Assembly (NCBI GenBank): GCA_043777755.1
Contig: JAYWHK010000033.1
Coordinates: forward strand, 1 to 14,207
Direction of reading: 5' to 3'
From: CANHEE01 sp043777755
GTDB taxonomy: Bacteria > Bacteroidota > Bacteroidia > Chitinophagales > Saprospiraceae
Length of the DNA stretch: 14,207 nt
The translations under genes were made by a program, and so were the position numbers. The stretch's first letter is position 1; each line of letters starts with the position of its first letter. This document shows, piece after piece, positions 1 to 6,856 of the stretch. Below the pieces are notes generated by a model that saw only the letters and a program-made list of their open reading frames with translations, was not told the origin of the DNA and ran no database searches.

Positions 1-2
1 GA

Positions 3-89
3 AGTGAAAGTGATTTTCGGATTGGAAAAAATTACAGTTATTGATTTTCAATACATTATGAAATAATGACCCCGAAAATCACTTTCACT
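3..89. repeat. 18-bp perfect inverted repeat with 51-base spacer
   Basis: AGTGAAAGTGATTTTCGG at 3-20 is repeated exactly in inverted orientation at 72-89. The arms are perfect but the spacer is long. Because the window begins here I cannot tell whether this is the 3' hairpin of a gene to the left, part of a dispersed repeat, or the edge of a mobile element. Confidence 0.6.
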
Positions 90-152
90 CTAGTATAAAC
101 GAATTTTCACTAATCGTGATATTGAAAATTAAATCTAATTTCACTAATTTTG

Positions 153-169
153 TTAAAACTTCGTTTTAA
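153..169 (-). terminator. Weak hairpin downstream of the dioxygenase
   Basis: TTAAAAC and GTTTTAA pair around a 3-base loop, about 31 bases past the dioxygenase stop. The stem is only 7 bp and nearly all A/T, so it may be a weak terminator or simply A/T-rich noise. Confidence 0.25.
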
Positions 170-199
170 TTTTACATACGGCTAAGTCGCTACTTTTTT

Positions 200-1294
200 C
201 TATTTTTTAGAATAATAAAAATCCAACGCCACCTTGACCTCCGCAGGAAGTGGTGCTAATTCTGAACGAGGAATCAAAAGCGTAGAAATATTGTGTAAAT
301 CGCCAAAAATATGATGTTTTACAGCTGTTTCGTGAAGGTAATCGTAACCAGAAGAACCACCAGTTCCAATTTTTCGACCTAACATACGCAATACCATTTG
401 GGCATGACGGTAACGCCACGTCGTAAAAAACTCATCAACGTCCACCAAACGGGAAAGCAAACGGAAAGGCATTTGCAAAATCGGTTCGTCACGGTACAGG
501 TTTATGAACAAAGCTGCGACTGTTGCCTTGTAAGAAAGGCGAAGTTTGCCTTCTGAGCGCAATTGCTGATGTGTCGCTTCGTCCAAAACAGATAAAAAGT
601 AAGTATCGGTATCGCCCATCATCCGCAAACGCATTTCTTTTTCTTTATCGCTCAGATAATCAGAGTTTTGTATGGCATCTTTTTCTCTATGAATCATATT
701 TTCAACACCTGTTTTATAATGTGTCAAAAAATCAAACCCTTTAAATTTTAAAAAAGGTGTACGTTCCAGCCAATCTTGCAATAAATCCACAATGCTGTTA
801 CTTTCTTCTAATTGAACCAAATAATCACGCTGTTCTTCACTGAAAACAGAAGCAAAATGCGTATTGTTGTAGGTTATTCGGGCGTTGATTTTTAAGCCCA
901 ACATTACTTCTACAACCCTAAACTGAAAACTTTGAAAGCCAGAAGCTGGAAAAAGGAAGTTTCTAAAATCTAAAAAATCAAGTGGTGTCATGGTTTCCAA
1001 CACTCGAATTTGGTCAATCAGTAATTTTTGAATTTCCACTACCCTATCCAGACGAGCTACCGCTGTCGAAATCTCATGTTCATCCATCAAATCATCTTTG
1101 AACATATCCATAATGGACATAATTTCATGGATAATTTGCTTGAACCAAAGCTCATAAACTTGATGGACGACAATAAAAAGCATCTCATCGTGTGCTTTAA
1201 CGCCTAATTTTTCGCTGCGCAACTCTTGCGCACCCAAGATTTTTTCTAATTGTAAATAAGAGGTGTAATGAATAGAGGAATACTTTTTACCCAT
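200..1294 (-). CDS. kynA: Tryptophan 2,3-dioxygenase (heme-dependent)
   Basis: The product opens the indole ring of L-tryptophan with O2 to give N-formylkynurenine, the first step of the kynurenine pathway; it is cytosolic and heme-dependent. Family hallmarks are clear: HDEMLFIVVHQVYELWFKQ near residues 35-53, whose His44 matches the active-site histidine of the family; YRHAQMV near 295-301, whose His (about 297) fits the proximal heme ligand; and GTGGSSGYDYL from about 310, the substrate carboxylate/ammonium-binding loop. I chose the ATG at 1294, giving 364 residues. A TTG at 1315 would add seven residues (MSKQTKI) but is an unlikely start next to a good ATG. No other kynurenine-pathway gene is adjacent, so it looks monocistronic. 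A TATCTTTG box lies 65-72 bases upstream. The identification is firm from the motifs and full length; the symbol follows bacterial usage for this enzyme. Confidence 0.96.
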   Translation of the reverse strand: MGKKYSSIHYTSYLQLEKILGAQELRSEKLGVKAHDEMLFIVVHQVYELWFKQIIHEIMSIMDMFKDDLMDEHEISTAVARLDRVVEIQKLLIDQIRVLETMTPLDFLDFRNFLFPASGFQSFQFRVVEVMLGLKINARITYNNTHFASVFSEEQRDYLVQLEESNSIVDLLQDWLERTPFLKFKGFDFLTHYKTGVENMIHREKDAIQNSDYLSDKEKEMRLRMMGDTDTYFLSVLDEATHQQLRSEGKLRLSYKATVAALFINLYRDEPILQMPFRLLSRLVDVDEFFTTWRYRHAQMVLRMLGRKIGTGGSSGYDYLHETAVKHHIFGDLHNISTLLIPRSELAPLPAEVKVALDFYYSKK

Positions 1295-1358
1295 AATTTT
1301 TGTTTGTTTTGACAATTCAATTCGCTGTTAAATAATTGGGCTAAAAGAAAAATGAGTA

Positions 1359-1366
1359 CAAAGATA
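1359..1366 (-). promoter_or_regulatory. Putative -7 promoter box of tryptophan 2,3-dioxygenase
   Basis: Read on the minus strand this is TATCTTTG, a full match to the Bacteroidota -7 consensus TAnnTTTG. It lies 65-72 bases before the ATG at 1294. No convincing -33 TTG is visible at the usual spacing, so only half of the promoter is supported. Confidence 0.5.
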
Positions 1367-1393
1367 ATAACTTTACACTCATTTTTTAATTTT

Positions 1394-2251
1394 TTATGGT
1401 CTTTCCATAGTCCTCAGACTAATCACAAAGCCACTCATTTTTTTCTTTTTGGCAGAAACTTTATACGCATCAGCAGTGGTCACATCAGGAAATGGGCCCA
1501 AAATAATTTTGTACAAAGGCTTTGCTCCATTTTTATCTGTAAAAATAAGAATATTTTTAAAATAATCAGATTCAAGTTCCGCTACTTTGCGCATTGCTGC
1601 ATCGTAAGCCTCCAAAGATGCCACTTGCACGCCAAAACCTTCACGCTCAGGTTTTGCAACTTGAACCTTGATGAGTTCACCTGGTTTTAACTTACCTTCT
1701 TCTTCCTCTTTTTTAGGTGTAACTTTTACAACTACAGCTTTCGGCGGCGTAACTTCTTTTTCAGCTGGTTTCGGAACAGCGATTGGTTCTATTTTTTTCT
1801 TTTTATCGTCACCTTTGACCGTTACTTTTGGTTTAGGTTTTACCTCTGGCTCATCTTCTACAACGACAGGCGCAGGTATTGGTTTTGCCTCGTCGTCTTC
1901 GGTGGTCAAAACTTCAATTTTTACTTTAACTTCGCCATCACTCAAACCAATTTCACGGGCTGCTTTGCGAGAAAGCTCTACTACACGCCCTTTCAGATAT
2001 GGCCCACGGTCATTGATTCTAACGACAATGGACTGTTGATTGTCCATTCTGGTAATTTTTATTTTTGAACCAAAAGGCAATGATTTGTGGGCAGCGGTCA
2101 TTTTATTGACATCATAAAGCTCGCCACTCGCTGTTTTTTTACCATGAAAATTATCAGAAAACATACTTGCCATACCATATTCTACTGCAAAAGTAGAGAA
2201 ATTGGCAAAAATCAAAAATGTAGCAACTAAAATAACATTACGTAGTTTCAT
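1394..2251 (-). CDS. rlpA: RlpA-type lytic transglycosylase with C-terminal SPOR domain
   Basis: This is a probable exported cell-wall enzyme. Residues 1-22 form a signal peptide (MKLRNVILVATFLIFANFSTFA). Residues about 25-115 form the double-psi beta-barrel of RlpA proteins, with the conserved YGMASMFSDNFHGKKTASGE entry, AAHKSLPFG (His55) and INDRGP (Asp81), the residues expected in the glycan-cleaving site. Residues about 116-203 are a low-complexity linker rich in Lys, Pro, Glu and Val. Residues about 204-280 (FGVQVASLEAYDAAM ... LYKIILGPF) match a SPOR domain, which binds peptidoglycan denuded of stem peptides at division sites. In studied RlpA proteins the enzyme cleaves such naked glycan strands; that activity is inferred here. 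No Cys lipobox is visible, so it appears to be a soluble periplasmic form rather than a lipoprotein. It is transcribed divergently from the kinase operon. The ATG at 2251 is fixed by the signal peptide. Confidence 0.9.
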   Translation of the reverse strand: MKLRNVILVATFLIFANFSTFAVEYGMASMFSDNFHGKKTASGELYDVNKMTAAHKSLPFGSKIKITRMDNQQSIVVRINDRGPYLKGRVVELSRKAAREIGLSDGEVKVKIEVLTTEDDEAKPIPAPVVVEDEPEVKPKPKVTVKGDDKKKKIEPIAVPKPAEKEVTPPKAVVVKVTPKKEEEEGKLKPGELIKVQVAKPEREGFGVQVASLEAYDAAMRKVAELESDYFKNILIFTDKNGAKPLYKIILGPFPDVTTADAYKVSAKKKKMSGFVISLRTMERP

Positions 2252-2403
2252 AAAATAAATAGGATTAAATTGTTTGTTTTCTCAAAAATAAATTACCAGC
2301 TGCAAATTTCATATTTTTTTTTAATAAAAACATTTTTTAAGTAAATTTTAATGTATAAAAATTATTTTTAACATCATTTTTTTACTTAGTGTAGAAAATA
2401 CAC

Positions 2404-2411
2404 TACCTTTG
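2404..2411 (+). promoter_or_regulatory. Putative -7 box for the kinase/phosphofructokinase operon
   Basis: TACCTTTG matches TAnnTTTG and sits 54-61 bases before the ATG at 2465, leaving a leader of roughly 45-50 bases. TTTAC at 2381-2385 is at about the right distance for a -33 element but is a poor match. The 213-base divergent gap to rlpA holds no gene; on the minus strand GAAATTTG (2303-2310) is a one-mismatch candidate -7 box for rlpA. Confidence 0.5.
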
Positions 2412-2464
2412 CAACCTAATCAAAAATAAAATTGTTAAATTTAAGAAAGAAAACTAATTTTAAT

Positions 2465-3316
2465 ATGTTTATCATTGCAGATAGCGGCTCTACAAAAGCC
2501 GATTGGACAATTGTAAAAGACGACGGAAGTAACTTTACCGTTTCGACTATGGGTTTTAATCCATTTTATCATACATCGGAATTTATTACTTCGGAACTAA
2601 ACAAAGAGTTTGTGAATCTTGTTCCTTGTAGCGAAATCAAAAAAGTAATTTATTACGGAACAGGAATCCACGACAATTACCGTGCAGAAATCGTTGCAAA
2701 TGGTTTGAGAAAAATCATGCCAAACGCCATTATGAGTGTAGAACACGATTTGTTGGCTTCTGCTCGTGCAACTTGCGGTGACACTGCTGGCATCGCTTGC
2801 ATCATCGGAACAGGCTCTAATACTTGTCTTTACGATGGTGAAAAAGTGACTGACAATGTATCAAATTTGGGTTTTATGGCAGGTGACGAAGGTAGCGGTT
2901 CTGATATTGGACGCCGTTTGATTCAAGCCTATTTTTACCGTGAATTGCCAAAAGAACTAAAAGAAGATTTTGAAGAAAAATATCCAGAAGGGCAAACGGC
3001 TATCAAAAATCGCTTGTATGAGCCTGGTGCAAATGTTTTTTTAGCCTCTTTTACAAGGTTTTTATCGGAACACAAAGACCATTATTTCGTACAAAAACTA
3101 GTTGGCGCAGCTTTTTCTGCATTGATAGAACGTCATATTTGTAAGTACAAAGGCAATACAGATATGCCAATTCATTTTGTAGGCTCGATTGCTTATTATT
3201 TTCAAGATATTTTACGCATAGAACTCCATGTTAGAGGTATGAAACTGGGCAAAATCATTAGAAAACCTATTGATAGCTTAGTGGAATATCATTTGAATAA
3301 AGAGCAAAATTTATGA
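2465..3316 (+). CDS. BadF/BadG-type ATPase, probable N-acetylglucosamine kinase
   Basis: This is an ASKHA-fold sugar kinase resembling eukaryotic NAGK and the bacterial BadF family. It probably phosphorylates N-acetylglucosamine or a related amino sugar from cell-wall or chitin turnover. Visible motifs are IADSGSTKADW at residues 4-14 (phosphate-1 loop), SVEHDLLASARA at about 91-102 (Asp95 as candidate catalytic base), IIGTGSNTCLYDG at 113-125 (phosphate-2), and GDEGSGSDIGRRLI at 140-153; FVGSIAYYF near the C-terminus fits the adenosine-binding region. I use ATG 2465 (283 residues). A TTG at 2432 would add 11 lysine/asparagine-rich residues ahead of the conserved MFIIADSGS start. The stop overlaps the pfkA start by four bases (ATGA), so the pair is probably translationally coupled: amino-sugar entry followed by a glycolytic commitment step. 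Substrate is inferred from family, not proven by the sequence. Confidence 0.85.
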   Translation: MFIIADSGSTKADWTIVKDDGSNFTVSTMGFNPFYHTSEFITSELNKEFVNLVPCSEIKKVIYYGTGIHDNYRAEIVANGLRKIMPNAIMSVEHDLLASARATCGDTAGIACIIGTGSNTCLYDGEKVTDNVSNLGFMAGDEGSGSDIGRRLIQAYFYRELPKELKEDFEEKYPEGQTAIKNRLYEPGANVFLASFTRFLSEHKDHYFVQKLVGAAFSALIERHICKYKGNTDMPIHFVGSIAYYFQDILRIELHVRGMKLGKIIRKPIDSLVEYHLNKEQNL

Positions 3317-4296
3317 AAAAAGAGATAAAAAGAATTGCTGTTTTTACCTCAGGTGGCGATGCCCCAGGTATGAATGCTGCTGTTCGTGCCGTAGTTCGTA
3401 CAGCAACCTACGAAGATTTGCACGTTTATGGCATTACCCGTGGTTATGATGGTATGATAAAAGGCGATATTGCCCGCATCGAAAGCAACGATGTAGCCAA
3501 CATTATGCACCGTGGCGGTACGATGCTCAAAACGGCTCGTAGCGATGCTTTTCGCACGCCCGAAGGTAGAAAACAAGCCTACGAAAACCTTTTGGCACAC
3601 GACATTGACGCTTGTGTTGCGATTGGTGGAAACGGAACTTTTACTGGTGCGCTTTTGATGTCACAAGAGTTTGATATTCCATTCATTGGACTTCCAGGAA
3701 CGATAGACAACGACCTTTATGGAACAGACTACACCATTGGTTTTGATACGGCTGTCAATACTGCTATGCGTGCCGTGGACAAAATCAGAGATACTGCTGA
3801 CTCGCATAACCGTTTATTTTTTGTAGAAGTGATGGGCAGACATTCTGGCTATATTGCCTTGAATACGGGTATTGGAAGTGGTGCAAGCGGTGTTTTGATT
3901 CCAGAAAATGACATGAGTATGGAAGACTTGATTGATATGCTCAAAAAAGGAGCAAAACGCAATAAACTGTTCTCAATTGTGATTGTGGCAGAAGGCAGCA
4001 AACTTGGTGGCGCACAAAAAATAGCTGATGCTGTCAATGAACAATTTGATTTTTACGATACAAAAGTAGCGGTGATTGGTCACTTACAGCGTGGCGGTTC
4101 TCCAACTTGTGCTGACCGTGTTTTGGCAAGTCGTTTGGGATTTTCGGCTGTAAAAGCCCTGTTGGCTGGACAACGCAATGTTGCCATTGGATTGGTCAAT
4201 AATAAAATAAAATATACACCTTTTGAAGAAGCAATTCATCATACGAAGCGTTTGGACGCTGACTTGTTGGAATTGTCAGAGATATTGGGATTGTAA
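3313..4296 (+). CDS. pfkA: 6-phosphofructokinase
   Basis: The enzyme phosphorylates fructose 6-phosphate to fructose 1,6-bisphosphate in glycolysis. At 327 residues it has the size of the short bacterial form. Motifs run in order: TSGGDAPGMNA at 12-22 (nucleotide loop), IGGNGTFTGA at 104-113, PGTIDNDLYGTDYTIGFDTA at 128-147 with catalytic Asp132 (equivalent to E. coli Asp127), VEVMGRHSGY at 171-180 (sugar-phosphate binding), and HLQRGGSP near 257-264. Gly at 108, following Asn107, is the position that separates ATP-users (Gly) from pyrophosphate-users (Asp), so ATP is the likely donor. The odd point is Asn107, where E. coli-type enzymes have Asp103 in GGDG. The gene overlaps the kinase stop by four bases. 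Confidence 0.95.
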   Translation: MKKEIKRIAVFTSGGDAPGMNAAVRAVVRTATYEDLHVYGITRGYDGMIKGDIARIESNDVANIMHRGGTMLKTARSDAFRTPEGRKQAYENLLAHDIDACVAIGGNGTFTGALLMSQEFDIPFIGLPGTIDNDLYGTDYTIGFDTAVNTAMRAVDKIRDTADSHNRLFFVEVMGRHSGYIALNTGIGSGASGVLIPENDMSMEDLIDMLKKGAKRNKLFSIVIVAEGSKLGGAQKIADAVNEQFDFYDTKVAVIGHLQRGGSPTCADRVLASRLGFSAVKALLAGQRNVAIGLVNNKIKYTPFEEAIHHTKRLDADLLELSEILGL

Positions 4297-4300
4297 ATAG

Positions 4301-4324
4301 TTCTTAAAATTTATTCTTAAAATT
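4301..4324. repeat. Short direct repeat between pfkA and the T9SS cargo gene
   Basis: TTCTTAAAATT occurs at 4301-4311 and again at 4314-4324, with a 13-base period, inside the 40-base gap. It may be a small duplication; no promoter box or terminator hairpin is visible in this gap. Confidence 0.4.
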
Positions 4325-4336
4325 AATTTTTCTGTT

Positions 4337-5260
4337 ATGAAAAAAATCTACGCTTTTTTAATCGCAGCGATTTGCTGCTTTTTTACTCAAAATTCTTTCG
4401 CTCAAAACGGTGCTATTCCAAACGCTGGTTTTGAAAACTGGTCAAAACTCGACCCAAGTCTTCCTGAAATGCCAAATGGCTGGGTTACAGAAGATCTAAT
4501 TTATGCAGCTTTTTTTGAAGCCAATACAAAAACTACCATTAAAACAAATGATAAAAAAAGTGGTGCTGCCGCTATTTTAATCAAAACAGATACCGCAACC
4601 ATTTCATTTGTAGGTCTTGGCTCTATTAAAGATACCCTTGCTGGTGGTGCTGTTTTAGGTAATTTCTTAACACAACAAGCTGGAATGCCATTAAAGACTC
4701 GTCCAGCTGGCGTATCTGGTTTTTACAAATTCAAAAACCCTGATAAAGATACCGCTACTATTGCTGTTGGAGCAAGCAAGTACAACACTGCAACAAAAAA
4801 AAGCACCGAAGTAGGTGGAGGAGAACTTCTATTCAAAGCTGCTGCTGCCTATACAGCATTCAATGTACCAATCAAATACACGCCAGGTACTACTGGGATG
4901 GATACCTTGAATATTTATATTAGCTGTGGTAGTGATGTTATCAAAAGCACTAAATCAGAACTTACGATTGACGATTTGGGCTTAACATGGGCAGTAGGAA
5001 CAAGCGAATTTGAAGACGTTCCAGTATCTATTTATCCAAATCCTGCATTTGAATACGCTTATTTTGATTTCAAAGCTGTTCCTCAAGCCAATAAAATTGA
5101 ATTAATTGATATGAATGGTCGCAGTGTTCATTTAGAAAACATTAATAACAGCTTATTTCAATTGTCTTTGAATGATTTTACGACGGGGACATACTTCTAT
5201 AAAGTAAGCGATGCTGAAAACAAAGTAATCAAAACTGGAAAAATTGAAGTACTAAAGTAA
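4337..5260 (+). CDS. T9SS-sorted exported protein with possible carbohydrate-binding beta-sandwich
   Basis: An exported protein of 307 residues. Residues 1-22 are a strong signal peptide (MKKIYAFLIAAICCFFTQNS then FA|QNG). The body, about 23-220, opens with IPNAGFENW and ends with SELTIDDLGLTW. An 'N-GFE-W' start and an 'IDDLxL' end are typical of Bacteroidota beta-sandwich domains of the PCMD/carbohydrate-binding type; this is an inference. From about 225, VSIYPNPAFEYAYFDF ... GTYFYKVSDAENKVIKTGK is a classic type A T9SS C-terminal domain that directs passage through the outer membrane and is normally removed on the cell surface. The 40-base gap after pfkA lacks a promoter, so co-transcription with pfkA is possible, although the functions look unrelated. 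A strong hairpin terminator follows at 5282-5320. No enzymatic motif is recognised. Confidence 0.85.
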   Translation: MKKIYAFLIAAICCFFTQNSFAQNGAIPNAGFENWSKLDPSLPEMPNGWVTEDLIYAAFFEANTKTTIKTNDKKSGAAAILIKTDTATISFVGLGSIKDTLAGGAVLGNFLTQQAGMPLKTRPAGVSGFYKFKNPDKDTATIAVGASKYNTATKKSTEVGGGELLFKAAAAYTAFNVPIKYTPGTTGMDTLNIYISCGSDVIKSTKSELTIDDLGLTWAVGTSEFEDVPVSIYPNPAFEYAYFDFKAVPQANKIELIDMNGRSVHLENINNSLFQLSLNDFTTGTYFYKVSDAENKVIKTGKIEVLK

Positions 5261-5281
5261 TTTCATTTTTTTGATAAAAGT

Positions 5282-5320
5282 AAAAATGGTTTGTGATTGT
5301 TATAATTGCAAACCATTTTT
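5282..5320 (+). terminator. Intrinsic-type terminator, perfect 12-bp stem
   Basis: AAAAATGGTTTG (5282-5293) pairs exactly with CAAACCATTTTT (5309-5320) around a 15-base loop and runs into further T residues. It begins 21 bases after the T9SS gene stop and would work in both directions because of the A run on its left arm. The next promoter box starts three bases later. Confidence 0.75.
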
Positions 5321-5330
5321 TATATCTTTG
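5297..5330 (+). promoter_or_regulatory. Putative promoter of the SDR gene
   Basis: TATCTTTG at 5323-5330 fully matches the -7 consensus TAnnTTTG. A TTG at 5297-5299, inside the loop of the preceding terminator hairpin, is a possible -33 element with a rather long 23-base spacing. The ATG at 5347 follows 16 bases after the box, giving a very short leader. Confidence 0.5.
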
Positions 5331-5346
5331 CAAAAATAAATTTATC

Positions 5347-6120
5347 ATGTTCAAAGAAAATTCATTCGCTGGAAAAACCGTTGTTGTCACAGGCGGTGGA
5401 AGCGGCATTGGCTTCGAGATTGCCAAACAATTTCTTCAATTGGGAGCAGAGGTCTATATCGGTTCTCGTAACAAAGAACGCTTGGAAAAAGCCATTATGC
5501 AATTGCACCATTTTGGAAATTGCAAAGCATTTGTGCTGGATATTCGAGATATTGAAAGCGTAGGGCATTTTGCAGATATGATTGAATCGCAAAGTGGAAA
5601 ATTAGATATTCTCATCAATAACGCTGGCGGACAATTCCCTTCACCTGCCGAGAATATTTCGCCAAAAGGCTTCAATGCTGTTGTGAACAATAACCTAAAT
5701 GGCACTTGGAACATGATTCACACGATGGCAAACCGCTTTTTTTTAAAACAAAATTCAGGTAGCATTGTCAATATTGTTGTGAATAATTACCGTGGAATTG
5801 CAGGAATGTCGCATACTGGCGCAGCTCGTGCAGGCGTAATGAATCTTTCCATGTCGCTCGCTGTCGAATGGGCAAATAGAGGAATACGGGTAAATTGCGT
5901 TGCACCTGGCATTATCCTTTCAAGTGGTTTAGAAAATTATCCGCCAGAATTACTCGCTGGTGTTGAGAAAAAAATACCAATGAAACGCCTCGGAACAATG
6001 GAAGAAGTCGCAAACCTAACACTTTATATAGCAAGTGATTATGCAAGTTATATCACTGGCGAAACCATGTACATTGATGGCGGTTCAAGACTTTGGGGAG
6101 ATATTTGGGAGATTGAATAG
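5347..6120 (+). CDS. SDR-family oxidoreductase, enoyl-CoA / 2,4-dienoyl-CoA reductase-like
   Basis: A 257-residue classical-size short-chain dehydrogenase/reductase. Residues 11-22 (TVVVTGGGSGIG) are the Rossmann dinucleotide loop, 91-94 (NNAG) the structural motif after strand 4, and 185-188 (VAPG) the segment after the active site. The stretch GGQFPSPAENISPKGF (95-109), followed by SHTGAARAGVMNLSMSLAVE (155-174), resembles peroxisomal trans-2-enoyl-CoA reductase and 2,4-dienoyl-CoA reductase rather than 3-ketoacyl reductases. As in that branch, the canonical YxxxK is missing: the region reads SHTGAARAG. I infer NADPH-dependent reduction of an unsaturated acyl-CoA, probably in fatty-acid metabolism. 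The start is ATG 5347, just upstream of the nucleotide-binding strand; an upstream GTG or TTG extension would run through the promoter and terminator. It has its own promoter, and the palindrome cassette begins 9 bases after its stop. Confidence 0.85.
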   Translation: MFKENSFAGKTVVVTGGGSGIGFEIAKQFLQLGAEVYIGSRNKERLEKAIMQLHHFGNCKAFVLDIRDIESVGHFADMIESQSGKLDILINNAGGQFPSPAENISPKGFNAVVNNNLNGTWNMIHTMANRFFLKQNSGSIVNIVVNNYRGIAGMSHTGAARAGVMNLSMSLAVEWANRGIRVNCVAPGIILSSGLENYPPELLAGVEKKIPMKRLGTMEEVANLTLYIASDYASYITGETMYIDGGSRLWGDIWEIE

Positions 6121-6129
6121 CGTTTGTAT

Positions 6130-6167
6130 AATCCTTAGCGTTGGCATTAATGCCAACGCTAAGGATT
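6130..6167. repeat. Left palindrome 1 (38-bp perfect, ATTAAT centre)
   Basis: The two arms, 19 bases each, start AATCCTTAGCG and are perfectly self-complementary with no loop; the centre is GGCATTAATGCC. Outside the core, pairing continues for a few bases only if G-T wobbles are allowed (about 6125-6172). Confidence 0.92.
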
Positions 6168-6175
6168 GTGCGTGT

Positions 6176-6245
6176 TCCGTAGTGTTAGTTTAATCCTTAG
6201 CGTTGGCGTTAACGCCAACGCTAAGGATTAAACTAACACTACGGA
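6176..6245. repeat. Left palindrome 2 (70-bp perfect, GTTAAC centre)
   Basis: Arms of 35 bases are exactly complementary around GGCGTTAACGCC. The inner 19 bases of each arm match left palindrome 1 except for one base pair near the centre (G-C instead of A-T). The outer arms add TCCGTAGTGTTAGTTT and its complement. It may also serve as a terminator for the SDR gene. Confidence 0.92.
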
Positions 6246-6283
6246 TTTGCAACCCAAGAAATAAAATAAAAATTTTCTACTGT

Positions 6284-6319
6284 TTTGTGATACAGCAATT
6301 TAATTTTTTTGTAAATTTG
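6284..6319 (+). promoter_or_regulatory. Putative promoter of the IS200-like transposase
   Basis: TTTG at 6284-6287 and TAAATTTG at 6312-6319 match the -33 and -7 elements of Bacteroidota promoters, with a 24-base gap, slightly long. The ATG follows 33 bases after the -7 box, behind an A/C-rich leader. The promoter lies between the left palindromes and the gene, so the module carries its own promoter. Confidence 0.5.
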
Positions 6320-6352
6320 TAATTAATTTTTCATTTACAAACAAAACAAACT

Positions 6353-6796
6353 ATGGCTAATCAACAACACTACACTAAATTATGGGTACATCTGGTGTGG
6401 GCAACAAAACATAGACAGCCCATTATGGACAAAACCATTAAATGGGATATTTTCAATCATATCAAAGAAAATAGTAAGGATAAAGATTATTGGATTGACC
6501 ATATCAACGGAATGGAAGACCATGTTCACTGCTTGGTTGGATTGAAACCGACACTTTCTGTAAGTAAAATTGTAAATTTAATCAAAGGAGAAAGTTCAAA
6601 TTGGACTAACAAACAAGGGTTAATCTCAGACCAAGCTTTTGAATGGCAAGATGGCTATTCTGCATTTACAGTAGGCTACTCAACACTAAATCAAGTCAGA
6701 AGCTATATCAGAAGACAAGAACAACACCACAAACAAAAATCTTACGATGACGAAATTCAAGAATTCAAACTAAAATTTGGTGATTGGGGAGAATAA
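6353..6796 (+). CDS. IS200-like / REP-associated tyrosine transposase
   Basis: A Y1 HUH transposase of 147 residues, the usual length for IS200-like TnpA. The fold starts with LWVHLVWATKHRQPIMD (10-26); the HUH metal site is EDHVHCLV with His57 and His59; SVSKIVNLIKGESSNW (69-84) is the conserved helix; and SYIRRQEQHH (117-126) gives the likely nucleophile Tyr118, with Gln122 four residues later as in IS608 TnpA. All catalytic residues are present, so it may be active. Known relatives nick and join single-stranded DNA at hairpins. No tnpB partner is present, and the flanking long palindromes suggest the domesticated RAYT type that acts on dispersed REP hairpins. The ending WQDGYSAFTVGYS ... 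EEF-like tail is common among Bacteroidota members. Start ATG 6353 is the only plausible one. Which RAYT or IS200 subgroup it belongs to needs a phylogeny. Confidence 0.9.
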   Translation: MANQQHYTKLWVHLVWATKHRQPIMDKTIKWDIFNHIKENSKDKDYWIDHINGMEDHVHCLVGLKPTLSVSKIVNLIKGESSNWTNKQGLISDQAFEWQDGYSAFTVGYSTLNQVRSYIRRQEQHHKQKSYDDEIQEFKLKFGDWGE

Positions 6797-6802
6797 TTTT
6801 AA

Positions 6803-6856
6803 CAACACACAATCCGTAGCGTTGGCATTAATGCCAACGCTACGGATTGTGTGTTG
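6803..6856. repeat. Right palindrome 1 (54-bp perfect, ATTAAT centre)
   Basis: Arms of 27 bases pair exactly around GGCATTAATGCC. The inner core equals left palindrome 1 apart from one base pair (AATCCG/CGGATT instead of AATCCT/AGGATT). The outer arms add CAACACAC and its complement. It starts 6 bases after the transposase stop. Confidence 0.92.

Noticed and set aside
1..66. Open frame on the plus strand ending at TAA 64-66 (21 codons), possibly the C-terminus of a gene entering from the left
   Set aside because: It is too short to recognise and an open stretch of this length is common by chance; the inverted-repeat arm overlaps it. Sequence to the left would settle it.
1295..1315. TTG start adding seven residues to tryptophan 2,3-dioxygenase
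   Set aside because: The downstream ATG already gives a normal family N-terminus and Bacteroidota rarely use TTG.
1668..2039. Plus-strand open frame of 123 codons opposite rlpA
   Set aside because: Its Ser/Thr/Phe-rich translation is the antisense of the Lys/Glu/Pro linker of RlpA; no start context or family resemblance.
2432..2464. TTG start for the BadF-type kinase
   Set aside because: The added residues are Lys/Asn-rich and unlike the family; ATG 2465 directly precedes the conserved phosphate loop.
5261..5346. SDR protein starting at 5293
   Set aside because: That start lies in the terminator stem and would place the promoter box inside the coding sequence; ATG 5347 fits the SDR fold.
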